Shown piece by piece: positions 33,430 through 41,420 of a stretch of 64,000 nucleotides of DNA. A program made the position numbers and the translations under genes. Numbering within the stretch: the first letter of the stretch is position 1; the number at the start of each line of letters is the position of its first letter. Under the pieces are notes generated by a model. The model did not search any database. It saw nothing but the letters and a program-made list of their open reading frames with translations, and had not been told where the DNA came from. The stretch is from Streptomyces cyaneofuscatus. Its GTDB lineage: Bacteria; Actinomycetota; Actinomycetes; Streptomycetales; Streptomycetaceae. The stretch lies in NCBI RefSeq assembly GCF_000718135.1, contig NZ_JOEM01000010.1, forward strand, positions 62,001 through 126,000, written 5' to 3'.

Positions 33430-34503
33430 TCAGCCGGTCGGCTTGTCGGCGGTGAGGCGGACCGTGCTCAGGATCTGCTGGATGGTGGTGTCCGGCAGCT
33501 CGCCGTCGACGCCCTTGGGGCCGTAGAGGATCCAGGTCGAGAACTCGTCGTTGCCGTTCTTGAACGAGAAGGCGATCGACTTGCCGTCGGTGTCGCACTT
33601 CTCCTTCTTGGCCAGACCCGTCGCCGTGGCGGTCACGACGCTGCCGGAGAGACCCGACTTCGTGGTGAACGGCTTGGCCGGGGCGATCTTGACCTTGTTC
33701 TTGGAGTCGGTCTGGGCGTACGCCGCCCACACCCAGGTGCCCGCCTCGGCACGCGCCGCCTCGTCGGAGTTCTTCGCCCCCCGCGCGCCCTTCGTCCCGA
33801 CGCCGGCGAGCTCGGTCTCCTCCTTGTTGCCGTCCTTGTCGGAGTCGTCGACGCACCACTTGCTCTTGTAGTAGGCGGGTGCCGAGAAACCGGCGACGGG
33901 CTTGCCCGTGGGCTCCTTGGCATCCTCGAAGCCGGCGAACACGCCCGAGCTGGAGACCTCCCAGTCACCGGGCACGTCGAACTGGGTGCCCCACTTCGGG
34001 TTGGTGACGACCTTCCAGCCCGGGATGAGGGGCTTGGGGTCGCTCTCGGAGCCGCGCGGGTTCTCCACCGGCGCGGAGCTCGTGTCCTCAGACGTGCTCG
34101 GCTTCGCGCTGGGGGAGGCGGACTTCTTGTCGTCGGCGACGGTCGAGCCGCCTTCGTCGTCCTTGTCGTTCAGCACGATGACGCCGGTGACGACGGCGGC
34201 CACGACGACGGCGGTCGCCGCGACGATGGCGATGACGGTCGTCTTCTTCTTGTCACCGTCCGGCTTGGGCCCACCGGGCGGGCCCGGCACCGCGTACTGC
34301 GGGACGGTCGGCTGCTGGTAGGGATTGGGCTGTCCGTAGCCCGGCTGCCCGTATCCGGGCTGTCCGTAGCCAGGCTGGCCCTGCTGCGGATATCCCGGTT
34401 GCTGATAGGGATTCGGCTGCTGGTACCCCGGCTGCTGGTACGGGTTCTGGTTCGAGTCCTGCGGGTTCTGCTCGCCCCCGGGCGGCTGCTGTCCTGGCCA
34501 CAT
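33430..34503 (-). CDS. Membrane-anchored protein with Gln/Pro/Gly/Tyr repeats and an extracellular domain
   Basis: A 357-residue protein. Residues 1-75 are a low-complexity cytoplasmic region of NPYQQPGY, GQPGYGQPGY and related repeats. One membrane helix follows (VIAIVAATAVVVAAVVTGVIVL, preceded by DKKK). After that come a Ser/Thr/Asp-rich linker and an extracellular domain of about 200 residues with two Cys (KSKWCVDDSD and KKEKCDTDG) that could form a disulfide. The domain ends TTIQQILSTVRL. Such proteins are common in Streptomyces and unstudied. The ATG at 34503 has no ribosome site. The repeats may mediate self-association. Confidence 0.8.
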   Translation of the reverse strand: MWPGQQPPGGEQNPQDSNQNPYQQPGYQQPNPYQQPGYPQQGQPGYGQPGYGQPGYGQPNPYQQPTVPQYAVPGPPGGPKPDGDKKKTTVIAIVAATAVVVAAVVTGVIVLNDKDDEGGSTVADDKKSASPSAKPSTSEDTSSAPVENPRGSESDPKPLIPGWKVVTNPKWGTQFDVPGDWEVSSSGVFAGFEDAKEPTGKPVAGFSAPAYYKSKWCVDDSDKDGNKEETELAGVGTKGARGAKNSDEAARAEAGTWVWAAYAQTDSKNKVKIAPAKPFTTKSGLSGSVVTATATGLAKKEKCDTDGKSIAFSFKNGNDEFSTWILYGPKGVDGELPDTTIQQILSTVRLTADKPTG

Positions 34504-34621
34504 GGCTGGTAACCATAGATGGGTGTCGTGTGCACTGCTACGGCCACCCCTGTCCCAGTGCTGTCCCGGTGCCGTAACAGCGGTAGGTCCGGACCGGGCG
34601 CAGGGGATGGCCAAACATCGC

Positions 34622-34637
34622 TACTCATGAGTAACCT
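34622..34637 (+). promoter_or_regulatory. Palindromic operator overlapping the -10 of the thioesterase gene
   Basis: TACTCATGAGTA (34622-34633) is a perfect 12-bp palindrome. It overlaps a -10-like TAACCT (34632-34637) that ends 7 nt before the ATG at 34645. TGGCCA (34608-34613) would be a fair -35 with an 18-bp spacer. A repressor bound here would block RNA polymerase directly. Confidence 0.55.
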
Positions 34638-34644
34638 TCGGTCC

Positions 34645-35097
34645 ATGAGCGCTGAACAGATGACCGTGGGCGAGATGCTCGTCGCGACGGTTCCGATGGC
34701 CCGGACCCTCAACCTCGAATTCCTGGAGACGACCCCCGAGCGCGCCGTCGTCCGGCTGCCGGACCAGGCGGAATACCACAACCACGTCGGCGGGCCGCAC
34801 GCCGGCGCGATGTTCACGCTCGCCGAGTCCGCCAGCGGCGCCATCGTCATCGCCGCCTTCGGCGACCAGATGTCCCGGGCCGTCCCGCTCGCCGTCAAGG
34901 CCGAGATCGGCTACAAGAAGCTCGCCATGGGCGAGGTCACCGCGACGGCCACCCTCGGCCGCCCGATCGCCGACGTCGTGGCCCAGCTCGACGCCGGGGA
35001 GCGCCCCGAGTTCCCGGTCGCCATCGAGATCCGGCGCGCGGACGGCGCGGTCACCGGCGAGATGACCGTCGTGTGGACCCTGCGCCCCAACAGCTGA
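34645..35097 (+). CDS. Hot-dog-fold thioesterase (PaaI/DUF4442-like)
   Basis: A 150-residue single hot-dog domain: LNLEFLETTPERAVVRLPDQ, then the signature YHNHVGGPHAGAMFTLAESASG, with Asn, His and Glu in the positions used by acyl-CoA thioesterases. VKAEIGYKKLAMGEVTATA follows. The expected reaction is hydrolysis of an acyl-CoA. Three in-frame ATGs compete (34627, 34645, 34660). I prefer 34645 because a -10-like TAACCT lies 7 nt upstream, which suits a leaderless message. A perfect palindrome covers that -10. It ends at a strong terminator shared with the convergent carbonic-anhydrase-like gene. Confidence 0.82.
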   Translation: MSAEQMTVGEMLVATVPMARTLNLEFLETTPERAVVRLPDQAEYHNHVGGPHAGAMFTLAESASGAIVIAAFGDQMSRAVPLAVKAEIGYKKLAMGEVTATATLGRPIADVVAQLDAGERPEFPVAIEIRRADGAVTGEMTVVWTLRPNS

Positions 35098-35116
35098 CGC
35101 CTGCGGGCGTACGTTC

Positions 35117-35162
35117 CCGGGGCCGCCGCCCCCTCCGGTCGGGGAGGGTGCGGCGGCCCCGG
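35117..35162. terminator. Long bidirectional hairpin terminator
   Basis: A 13-bp outer stem, CCGGGGCCGCCGC with GCGGCGGCCCCGG, surrounds an inner CCCTCC/GGAGGG stem, between two convergent genes. Confidence 0.85.
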
Positions 35163-35180
35163 TATGCCTGGATGCCGGTC

Positions 35181-35711
35181 TCAGCCCTCGTGCGCCGCGC
35201 GGTGGGCCTTGGCCAGCTCCACGTAACCGGCCGCGTTGAACCGGATGCCCTCCAGCTCCTCCGCCGTCAGCGGCCGCTTCACCTTGGCGGGCACGCCCGC
35301 GACCAGCGACCCCGGCGGGACCTGCATCCCCTGCGGTACGAGCGCCTGCGCCGCGACCAGGGACCCGGCGCCGATGTGCGCGCCGTTGAGCACCGTGGCG
35401 CCCATCCCCACCAGGACGTCGTCCTCGATGACGCAGCCGTGCAGGACCGCGTTGTGGCCGACCGAGACGCGCGCGCCCACGGTCAGCGGGAAGCCCGGGT
35501 CGGTGTGGACGCTGCAGTTGTCCTGGATGTTGCTGTCGGGACCGAGCGTGATCGGGCCGCAGTCGGCGCGCAGCACCGCCTGGTACCAGACGCTGGAACC
35601 GGCGGCCAGCGTCACCTCCCCGATCACCACGGAGGTCGGGGCGACGAACGCGTCCGCGTCGATGTCCGGCTCCTTGCCGCCCATGCCCGTGATCAACGCC
35701 TGTTCCGCCAT
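35181..35711 (-). CDS. Gamma-carbonic-anhydrase family hexapeptide-repeat protein
   Basis: A 176-residue left-handed beta-helix protein. The hexapeptide repeats run from FVAPTSVVIGEVTLAAGSSVW to PPGSLVAGVPAKVKRPL. The three metal-binding histidines of the family lie in DNCSVHTDPG and SVGHNAVLHGC. It forms trimers with a Zn or Fe ion at each interface. Some members hydrate CO2, while others lack activity or act in other metabolism. The ATG at 35711 has GAGGAG upstream. It is transcribed alone toward the thioesterase gene. Confidence 0.85.
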   Translation of the reverse strand: MAEQALITGMGGKEPDIDADAFVAPTSVVIGEVTLAAGSSVWYQAVLRADCGPITLGPDSNIQDNCSVHTDPGFPLTVGARVSVGHNAVLHGCVIEDDVLVGMGATVLNGAHIGAGSLVAAQALVPQGMQVPPGSLVAGVPAKVKRPLTAEELEGIRFNAAGYVELAKAHRAAHEG

Positions 35712-35891
35712 GGCCTGCTCCTCGGTGGTCCGGTGGTCCGGTGCTGCTGCGGTGTGCTGCGCTTGGGGCCGTCGATCGGGATCGGGCCGCCTCACACGGT
35801 AGGCGACGGCTCCCCGCGCGCGCCGGGGGGTGGGGTGAACATCACAGGTCACCGCACGGATCGCCGCCCCACCGACGGCTACCGTGACCCC

Positions 35892-36653
35892 GTGCCGAAG
35901 AACCGAAACACGTTCTCCTTCCTCGCCCGCCGACGGCGCCGCGCCGCCTCCTGGGTGGTCCACCGCGGCTGGGCATGGGCGCAGGAGGCGGGTGCCGTCA
36001 CCGCCGAGCACCCGGGCCGGCTGCGCTTCGGCGCGATCGGGGAGGGGACCCGGCTCGCCTTCCCCCAGGGCACCGTCTTCGGGGAGCCGTGGATCCAGCT
36101 CGGCGGGCACTGCATCATCGGCGAGCAGGTGACCCTGACGGCCGGGATGATGCCGGACCTGGACCTCGGGCCCGAGCCGATCCTCACGCTGGGTGACGGG
36201 GTGGTGCTGGGGCGCGGCAGCCACGTCATCGCCGACACGACGGTGAGCATCGGCTCGGACACGTACTGCGGTCCGTACGTCTACATCACCTCGACGAACC
36301 ACAGCTACGACGACCCGCACGAGCCCGTGGGCAAGCAGTGGCCCCGGATGGAGCCGGTGGAGGTCGGCCCCGGCTGCTGGATCGGCACGGGCGCGGTGAT
36401 CCTGCCCGGCGCCCGGCTCGGCCGCAATGTGGTGGTCGCCGCGGGCGCGGTCGTACGGGGCGAGGTCCCCGACCACGCGGTGGTCGCGGGGGCCCCGGCG
36501 CGTGTCGTACGGAGGTGGGACCCGGAGAAGGGCTGGCAGCCGCCCCTGCGCACGCCGGCCCCCGTGCCGATCCCGAAGGGCGTCACGCCTGAGCAGCTGC
36601 TCGCACTGGCCGAGCTGGAGGAGGAGCAGAAGCAGGAGCCGGACACCCGCTGA
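35892..36653 (+). CDS. Hexapeptide-repeat acyltransferase
   Basis: A 253-residue protein of the left-handed beta-helix acyltransferase class (WbbJ/LacA-like). After a basic N-terminal segment (LARRRRRAASWVV), the repeats carry YITSTNHSYDDPHEPVGKQW, in which the His is the usual catalytic residue. GCWIGTGAVILPGARLGRNV and VVAGAPARVV complete the fold. It should transfer an acetyl or other acyl group from CoA to a sugar or lipid-linked acceptor. The GTG at 35892 has TACCGT 6 nt upstream and no ribosome site, so it is probably leaderless. The C-terminal tail is Glu/Gln-rich. Confidence 0.83.
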   Translation: MPKNRNTFSFLARRRRRAASWVVHRGWAWAQEAGAVTAEHPGRLRFGAIGEGTRLAFPQGTVFGEPWIQLGGHCIIGEQVTLTAGMMPDLDLGPEPILTLGDGVVLGRGSHVIADTTVSIGSDTYCGPYVYITSTNHSYDDPHEPVGKQWPRMEPVEVGPGCWIGTGAVILPGARLGRNVVVAAGAVVRGEVPDHAVVAGAPARVVRRWDPEKGWQPPLRTPAPVPIPKGVTPEQLLALAELEEEQKQEPDTR

Positions 36654-36712
36654 CGGCGCTCCGAGGACCAACGCCCTGCTGGGGCAGGGCCCGTCGCCGT
36701 TAGTGTGGGCCC

Positions 36713-37267
36713 ATGCGCGCACCCATCGGCACCTTCGAGGATGCCTCCCCCGCCTCGGAACGGCTCGACCTGCTCCCCGCCCCTGTCGCGGCGGCCCTGG
36801 CCGCCGGGTGGGGCGATGTCACCGCCGACCGGATCATCCACGTCGACTCGGACCCGGCCGTGGCCGACACCGCCGTCTTCGTCGAGCACTACGGCGCGGA
36901 CCTCCTGGACACCTCGGCGAACTGCGTGGTCGTGGCGGGCAAGCGCGGCGGAGAGGTCACCCTCGCCGCCTGCGTGATGCTCTCCCGTACCCGGGTGGAC
37001 GTCAACGGCGCGGTGCGCAAGCACCTCGGCGCCCGAAAGGCGTCCTTCGCGGCGATGGACACGGCGGTCGGCGAGACCGGCATGGAGTACGGCGGCATCA
37101 CCCCGATCGGCCTGCCCGCCTCCTGGCCCCTCCTGCTGGACCCCGCCGTGGTGGACGAGGAGTGGGTCCTGATCGGCAGCGGCAGCCGCCGGGGCAAGCT
37201 CATCGTGCCCGGCAAGGCGCTCGCCGCCCTCCCGGGAGCGGCGGTCGTCGAGGGCCTCGGGGTCTGA
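36713..37267 (+). CDS. YbaK/EbsC-family aminoacyl-tRNA editing domain protein
   Basis: A 184-residue stand-alone editing domain. The family's catalytic Lys lies in VVVAGKRGGEVTLAACVML, followed by RKHLGARKASFAAMD and the substrate-site loop GGITPIGLPASWPLLLD. These enzymes deacylate mischarged tRNAs (for example Cys- or Ala-tRNAPro) or related esters. Which tRNA is edited here is not evident. The ATG at 36713 has TAGTGT ending 6 nt upstream and no ribosome site, so the message is probably leaderless. It is unlinked to any tRNA synthetase. Confidence 0.85.
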   Translation: MRAPIGTFEDASPASERLDLLPAPVAAALAAGWGDVTADRIIHVDSDPAVADTAVFVEHYGADLLDTSANCVVVAGKRGGEVTLAACVMLSRTRVDVNGAVRKHLGARKASFAAMDTAVGETGMEYGGITPIGLPASWPLLLDPAVVDEEWVLIGSGSRRGKLIVPGKALAALPGAAVVEGLGV

Positions 37268-37301
37268 CGTCGCGCCCGTCAGGATTCAGGCGTCACGCCC
37301 G

Positions 37302-37985
37302 TCAGAGAAGGGGCGGGTCGGCGCGGCGGGGTGACCGGTCGGCACCCTTCAGCACGTCGATGACGCGCTCATGGGTGTCGCCCACCCGGTCCGTGACCCG
37401 TAAGCGCACATGAACGGTGCGGACCTCCGCCATCGCCGCCTCGGTGAACCAGCCGATCAGCATCATTCCCTGGGCCGGAAGGGGTCTGCCGACCCCGATG
37501 AAGTGGAGCGCGAAGTCCGCCCGGTCGACCGGTCCCCGCTCCTCGATCAGCCTCACGGCCTCGTCCCGGCGCACCCAGCCCGCCTCGTCGTCCGCCGCAT
37601 CCGTGTCCCCGGTGAGGGCGACCCGGTAGCCGAGCTGTTCGACGACGGCCACGTCCTGGGCGGCGTTGAGGACGCTGCACACCCAGGCGAGCCGGTCGTC
37701 GGGGGCCATGCCCTCCTTCACCTGGCCGAAGTACCCGAGTGCCGGGCGGACCGCTCGCGCGTACTGCGCCCTGGCCAGCGAGGCGCCCAGACTGCCGACC
37801 GCCGCCGTGGTGGCGGACTGGACGTCCAGCAGCTGGAGCTTCCAGGGCCAGGAGTCCGTGAGCGAGTCGGGGGCGTTCTCGCGCCACACGCTGTAGGCGA
37901 GCAGCAGCAGGGACAGATAGACGAGCCAGGTCAGCAGGCCGGACAGGACGCGATTTCTCCGCACCACCCGCTGCGATGTGTTCAC
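37302..37985 (-). CDS. Hypothetical membrane-anchored protein
   Basis: A 227-residue protein with a basic N-terminus (VVRRNR) and one strong membrane helix, VLSGLLTWLVYLSLLLLAYS. The remaining 190 residues contain a segment VGSLGASLARAQYARAVRPALGYF and a soluble C-terminal domain with mixed strand and helix character. The layout suggests a single-pass protein. No conserved motif is recognised. The GTG at 37985 follows a G-rich stretch. It is convergent with the YbaK-like gene. Confidence 0.65.
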   Translation of the reverse strand: MNTSQRVVRRNRVLSGLLTWLVYLSLLLLAYSVWRENAPDSLTDSWPWKLQLLDVQSATTAAVGSLGASLARAQYARAVRPALGYFGQVKEGMAPDDRLAWVCSVLNAAQDVAVVEQLGYRVALTGDTDAADDEAGWVRRDEAVRLIEERGPVDRADFALHFIGVGRPLPAQGMMLIGWFTEAAMAEVRTVHVRLRVTDRVGDTHERVIDVLKGADRSPRRADPPLL

Positions 37986-38074
37986 GCTTCGGACCCCCCG
38001 TCGGCCGCCGTGCGAGCAGCGTCACTCTAAGGACTCCGAAGGATGTGCGATAGAGCGCCTGTTCGAGCGCCCGG

Positions 38075-38869
38075 TCACCGATGTTCCGTGAGCCACCCGG
38101 TGGCGAAGTCGACGGCCGCCCGCAGCCGGAGCAGCCTGCAGGGCGCGGACCCCAGCAGACCCGTCCGTACGTCACCGGGGCCGGCGGCCTCCTCGAACGC
38201 CGCGCCCAGGGACGCGAAGTCGCCGTCGTCCAGGGCGACATCCTCGTACGCCCACCACTGCCGCACGCCCCGCAGGGTCACCACACAGCGGTAGGTGCGG
38301 AGGGGAGGGCCGGGTCTGCGGTACTCGCCCAGGTGGAAGGCGGTGCAGGTGTCGTAGCCGGTGCCGAGCAGGAGGGCCCTGGCGTCGGCCTCGTACAGCC
38401 GGGCGAGCGGGGAGTCCTCGCCGAGGTGGCAGTCCGGCCGGTGCCCGGCGAGCAGCTTTCCGGCCGCCGGGCCGATCGCAGCGAAGGAGGTCTGCGGATG
38501 GCCGCTGCGCTCGGCCCCCGCCGCCGTCCGTACGGTCTCCGCCAGGGCGCCCACCGAGGGGGCGGGGGTGGTCGCCGGATCGAACGGCGCCATCGACGCG
38601 CGGACGGCCTCGCGCGCCTCGGCGTCCAGGCCCCGCACACGGGCGCGGTAGTGCGGCGAGGTGTCCGAGTTCTCCGGGGTGAACGAGGGGACCACGACGG
38701 TCCCGTCCCGTCCCACGGCCCGGCGCAGGGCCGCCAGCACGGCCTCAGGCCCGCCGGAGACCGGCCCCACCGCCCGCAGGGAGGCGTGCACCAGCAGCAC
38801 ATCGCCGGGGCGCACACCCAGCGCGGACAGCGTGCCGGTCAGCCGGTCGCCGTCGAGAGGATCGCTCAC
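38075..38869 (-). CDS. Aminoglycoside N(3)-acetyltransferase family protein
   Basis: A 264-residue AAC(3)-family (Antibiotic_NAT) protein: LLVHASLRAVGPVSGGPEAV, TVVVPSFT, the conserved HPQTSFAAIGPAAGKLL and GTGYDTCTAFHLGEYR, which hold the family's conserved His residues. The classical reaction is acetyl transfer from acetyl-CoA to the 3-amino group of a 2-deoxystreptamine aminoglycoside. Chromosomal actinobacterial members may act on other amines. There is no antibiotic cluster next to it. The GTG at 38869 has AAGGA 10 nt upstream. Whether it confers resistance cannot be told from sequence. Confidence 0.85.
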   Translation of the reverse strand: MSDPLDGDRLTGTLSALGVRPGDVLLVHASLRAVGPVSGGPEAVLAALRRAVGRDGTVVVPSFTPENSDTSPHYRARVRGLDAEAREAVRASMAPFDPATTPAPSVGALAETVRTAAGAERSGHPQTSFAAIGPAAGKLLAGHRPDCHLGEDSPLARLYEADARALLLGTGYDTCTAFHLGEYRRPGPPLRTYRCVVTLRGVRQWWAYEDVALDDGDFASLGAAFEEAAGPGDVRTGLLGSAPCRLLRLRAAVDFATGWLTEHR

Positions 38870-38900
38870 GGCGGGGATCCTTCCCCATGCGGGCCTCTCC

Positions 38901-39323
38901 CTAGCCCAGGCGCGGAATCTCGATCGCCGGGCACCGGTCCATCACCATGTCCAGCCCCGCCGCCCGCGTCCGCCCGTAGGCGGCCGGGTCCACGACATCG
39001 AGCTGGAACCACACCGCCTTCGCCCCCACCGCCGCCGCCTCGTCCGCGACCCCGCCCGCCAGCTCGCTGTTGACGAACACGTCCACCACGTCCACCGGGA
39101 AGGGGATCTCCGCCAGCGAGGCGTACCCCTGTTCCCCGTGCACCGTCTCGGCCTTCGGGTGCACCGGCACCACCCGCTTGCCGAAGCGCTGGAGGACCTG
39201 CGCCACGCCGTAGGCGGCCCGGGAGCGGTTGTTGGAGAGGCCCACCACCGCCCAGGTGTCGCCCGCGTCCTGAAGAATCCGCCGGATCGTCTCTGTCTCG
39301 TTGTCCCTGCCGTCTGCGTTCAT
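38901..39323 (-). CDS. CoA-binding-domain protein (YccU-like)
   Basis: A 140-residue Rossmann-fold protein of the CoA_binding_2 family: TWAVVGLSNNRSRAAYGVAQVL as the nucleotide loop, GKRVVPVHPKAETV, VDVVDVFVNSELAGGVADEA, and AVWFQLDVVDPAAY. The fold resembles the CoA-binding part of succinyl-CoA synthetase. The ligand may be CoA or an acyl-CoA. Proteins of this kind are widespread and largely unstudied. The ATG at 39323 gives the normal family length. It lies 31 bp from the AAC(3) gene on the same strand, so the two may be co-transcribed. Confidence 0.82.
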   Translation of the reverse strand: MNADGRDNETETIRRILQDAGDTWAVVGLSNNRSRAAYGVAQVLQRFGKRVVPVHPKAETVHGEQGYASLAEIPFPVDVVDVFVNSELAGGVADEAAAVGAKAVWFQLDVVDPAAYGRTRAAGLDMVMDRCPAIEIPRLG

Positions 39324-39398
39324 GCCGGGACAACCGCTGGTCCCGGCCCTGTCATTCCCGCCGGAACCGGTCGGCGGAGGGCCGCATAGGGTGGACGG

Positions 39399-40025
39399 AT
39401 GCAGGAGCAGTACCGGACCGTCGCCCGCGCGGGTGTGCACGAGAGCGAGATCAACCGATCGCGTTTCCTCTGCTCCCTCGCCCCCGCCGCCACCGAACAG
39501 GAGGCGCAGGACTTCGTCGCACGCGTCCGCAAGGAACACCCGACCGCCACCCACAACTGCTTCGCGTACGTGATCGGCGCCGACGCCTCCGTACAGAAGG
39601 CCAGTGACGACGGCGAGCCCGGCGGTACCGCGGGCGTCCCGATGCTCCAGATGCTGATGCGCCGCGAGGTGCGGTACGTCGCGGCGGTCGTCACCCGCTA
39701 CTACGGCGGGGTCAAGCTGGGGGCGGGTGGACTGATCCGCGCGTACGGGGGAGTGGTCGGCGAGGCCCTCGACGCACTCGGCACGATCACCCGGCAGCGC
39801 TTCCGGCTGGCGACCGTCCGCGTCGACCACCAGCGGGCGGGCAAGCTGGAGAACGACCTGCGGGCCACCGGCCGGGACGTGCGCGAGGTGCGGTACGCGG
39901 AGGCCGTGACCATCGAGATCGGGCTGCCGGACGCCGACGTCGCCGCGTTCACCGCCTGGCTGGCCGACGCGACCGCGGGCTCGGCCACGCTGGAGCTGGG
40001 CGGCGAGGCGTACGGGGACGTGTGA
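39399..40025 (+). CDS. YigZ/IMPACT family protein
   Basis: A 208-residue protein with the N-terminal UPF0029 (IMPACT-like) domain and a C-terminal DUF1949 domain. The signature is SDDGEPGGTAGVPMLQML followed by VVTRYYGGVKLGAGGLIRAY. The family is linked to translation control and proline peptide metabolism, but the biochemical role in bacteria is unclear. The ATG at 39399 has TAGGGT ending 6 nt upstream and no ribosome site, so it is probably leaderless. Confidence 0.88.
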   Translation: MQEQYRTVARAGVHESEINRSRFLCSLAPAATEQEAQDFVARVRKEHPTATHNCFAYVIGADASVQKASDDGEPGGTAGVPMLQMLMRREVRYVAAVVTRYYGGVKLGAGGLIRAYGGVVGEALDALGTITRQRFRLATVRVDHQRAGKLENDLRATGRDVREVRYAEAVTIEIGLPDADVAAFTAWLADATAGSATLELGGEAYGDV

Positions 40026-40056
40026 GCGGCTTGCCGCGCCATGAGACGGGCCCCAC

Positions 40057-40111
40057 GGGCGGCCTCACGGCCGGCCCCCTGGGCGGCCTCAGGGGCGGTC
40101 TCACGGGCGGT
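40057..40111 (+). repeat. Imperfect direct repeats of GGGCGGYCTCA upstream of sbcDC
   Basis: Copies start at 40057, 40081 and 40093, with a partial copy (GGGCGGT) at 40105. The last three are spaced exactly 12 bp apart. They lie 140-200 bp upstream of sbcD, ahead of a -10-like TAGCGT at 40151-40156. Confidence 0.5.
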
Positions 40112-40221
40112 GAATTCTTGATCGATGCGGGTTCGGGGGCCCGGCGGCGTTAGCGTGGTCCGTGCCGGCGGCGGGATCACGGGCCGCTCCGGCGGTGGCC
40201 CAGGGGTGGAGGACGACGTAC

Positions 40222-40254
40222 ATGCAGCTCGGAACAGGCGGAGCGATCGCGTGA
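40222..40254 (+). CDS. Ten-codon leader ORF overlapping the sbcD start
   Basis: The ATG at 40222 is preceded by GGAGG at a 9-nt spacing, the best ribosome site in the area. The ORF encodes MQLGTGGAIA and stops with a TGA that overlaps the GTG of sbcD (GTGA). Translation of the leader would feed ribosomes straight into sbcD. The peptide sequence shows no obvious sensor codons. Confidence 0.45.
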   Translation: MQLGTGGAIA

Positions 40255-41420
40255 GGATGCTGCACACCTCGGACTGGCATCTGGGCCGGTCCTTCCACCG
40301 CGTCCCTCTCCTCGACGCCCAGGCCGCCTTTCTGGACCACCTGGTGGCCACCGTCCAGCAGCGGGAGGTGGACGTGGTCCTCGTCTCCGGCGACGTCTAC
40401 GACCGGGCCGTCCCGCCGCTCACCGCGGTCGAGCTCTTCGACCGCGCGCTGCACCGGCTCGCCGCCATCGGCGTCCCCACCGTCATGATCTCGGGGAACC
40501 ACGACTCGGCGCGCCGGCTCGGCGTCGGCGCCGGGCTCTTCGACCGGGCCGGGATCCACCTGCGCACCGACCCCGAGAGCTGCGCCACCCCCGTCGTCCT
40601 CACCGACGCCCACGGCGACGTCGCCCTCTACGGCCTCCCCTATCTGGAACCCGCCCTCGTCAAGGACACCCTCCGCGCCGCCAAGGCCGGGCACGAGGCC
40701 ATCCTGACCGCCGCCATGGACCGGGTCCGCGCCGACCTCGCCACCCGCCCCGCCGGAACCCGCTCCGTCGTCCTCGCGCACGCCTTCGTGGCGGGCGGCG
40801 AACCCAGCGACAGCGAGCGCGACATCACCGTCGGCGGGGTCGCCGCCGTCCCCGCCGGGGTCTTCGACGGCGTCGACTACGTGGCCCTCGGCCACCTCCA
40901 CGGCTCCCAGCGCGTCACGAGCCGCGTCCGCTACTCCGGCTCCCCGCTCGCCTACTCCTTCTCCGAGGCCGACCACCGCAAGACCATGTGGCTGATCGAC
41001 CTGGACGGCAGCGGCGCCATCGCCGCCGAGGAGCGGATCGACTGCCCCGTGGAGCGCCCCCTCGCCCGGCTCCGCGGCCGCCTGGACACCCTGCTGGAGG
41101 ACCCGGCCCTCGACCGCCACGAACACGCCTGGGTCGAGGCCACCCTCACCGACCCCGTCCGCCCCGCCGACCCCATGGCCCGCCTCAGCGCCCGCTTCCC
41201 GCACACCCTCAGCCTCGTCTTCGACCCCGAGCGGCACCCCGAGGACCCGCTCGCCTCCTACGCCCAGCGCCTCAAGGGCCGCGACGACCACCAGATCGCG
41301 GAGGACTTCGTGGCCCACGTGCGTGGCGGCAGCGGACCCAGCGACCCCGAACGCACCGTGCTGCGCGCCGCGTTCGACGACGTACGGGTGGACGAGACCG
41401 TGCGCGAGGTGTCCCGTTGA
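40251..41420 (+). CDS. sbcD: Exonuclease SbcCD, nuclease subunit SbcD
   Basis: A 389-residue Mre11-type metallophosphoesterase. The metal-binding motifs are DWHLGR (TSDWHLGRSF), VSGDVYDR, SGNHDSARRL, and the later VLAHAFVAGG and LGHLHGSQ. With SbcC it cuts hairpins and processes DNA ends, using Mn2+ and ATP. The GTG at 40251 has GGAG 7 nt upstream; an ATG at 40257 is also in frame. The start overlaps a ten-codon leader ORF, and the stop overlaps the sbcC TTG (TTGA). The two genes form one operon. Confidence 0.92.
   Translation: MRMLHTSDWHLGRSFHRVPLLDAQAAFLDHLVATVQQREVDVVLVSGDVYDRAVPPLTAVELFDRALHRLAAIGVPTVMISGNHDSARRLGVGAGLFDRAGIHLRTDPESCATPVVLTDAHGDVALYGLPYLEPALVKDTLRAAKAGHEAILTAAMDRVRADLATRPAGTRSVVLAHAFVAGGEPSDSERDITVGGVAAVPAGVFDGVDYVALGHLHGSQRVTSRVRYSGSPLAYSFSEADHRKTMWLIDLDGSGAIAAEERIDCPVERPLARLRGRLDTLLEDPALDRHEHAWVEATLTDPVRPADPMARLSARFPHTLSLVFDPERHPEDPLASYAQRLKGRDDHQIAEDFVAHVRGGSGPSDPERTVLRAAFDDVRVDETVREVSR

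Noticed and set aside
34300..34500. Short DNA repeats as a CRISPR or VNTR array
   Set aside because: The repeats are codons of the Gln/Pro/Gly/Tyr-rich N-terminus of the membrane protein and keep the reading frame.
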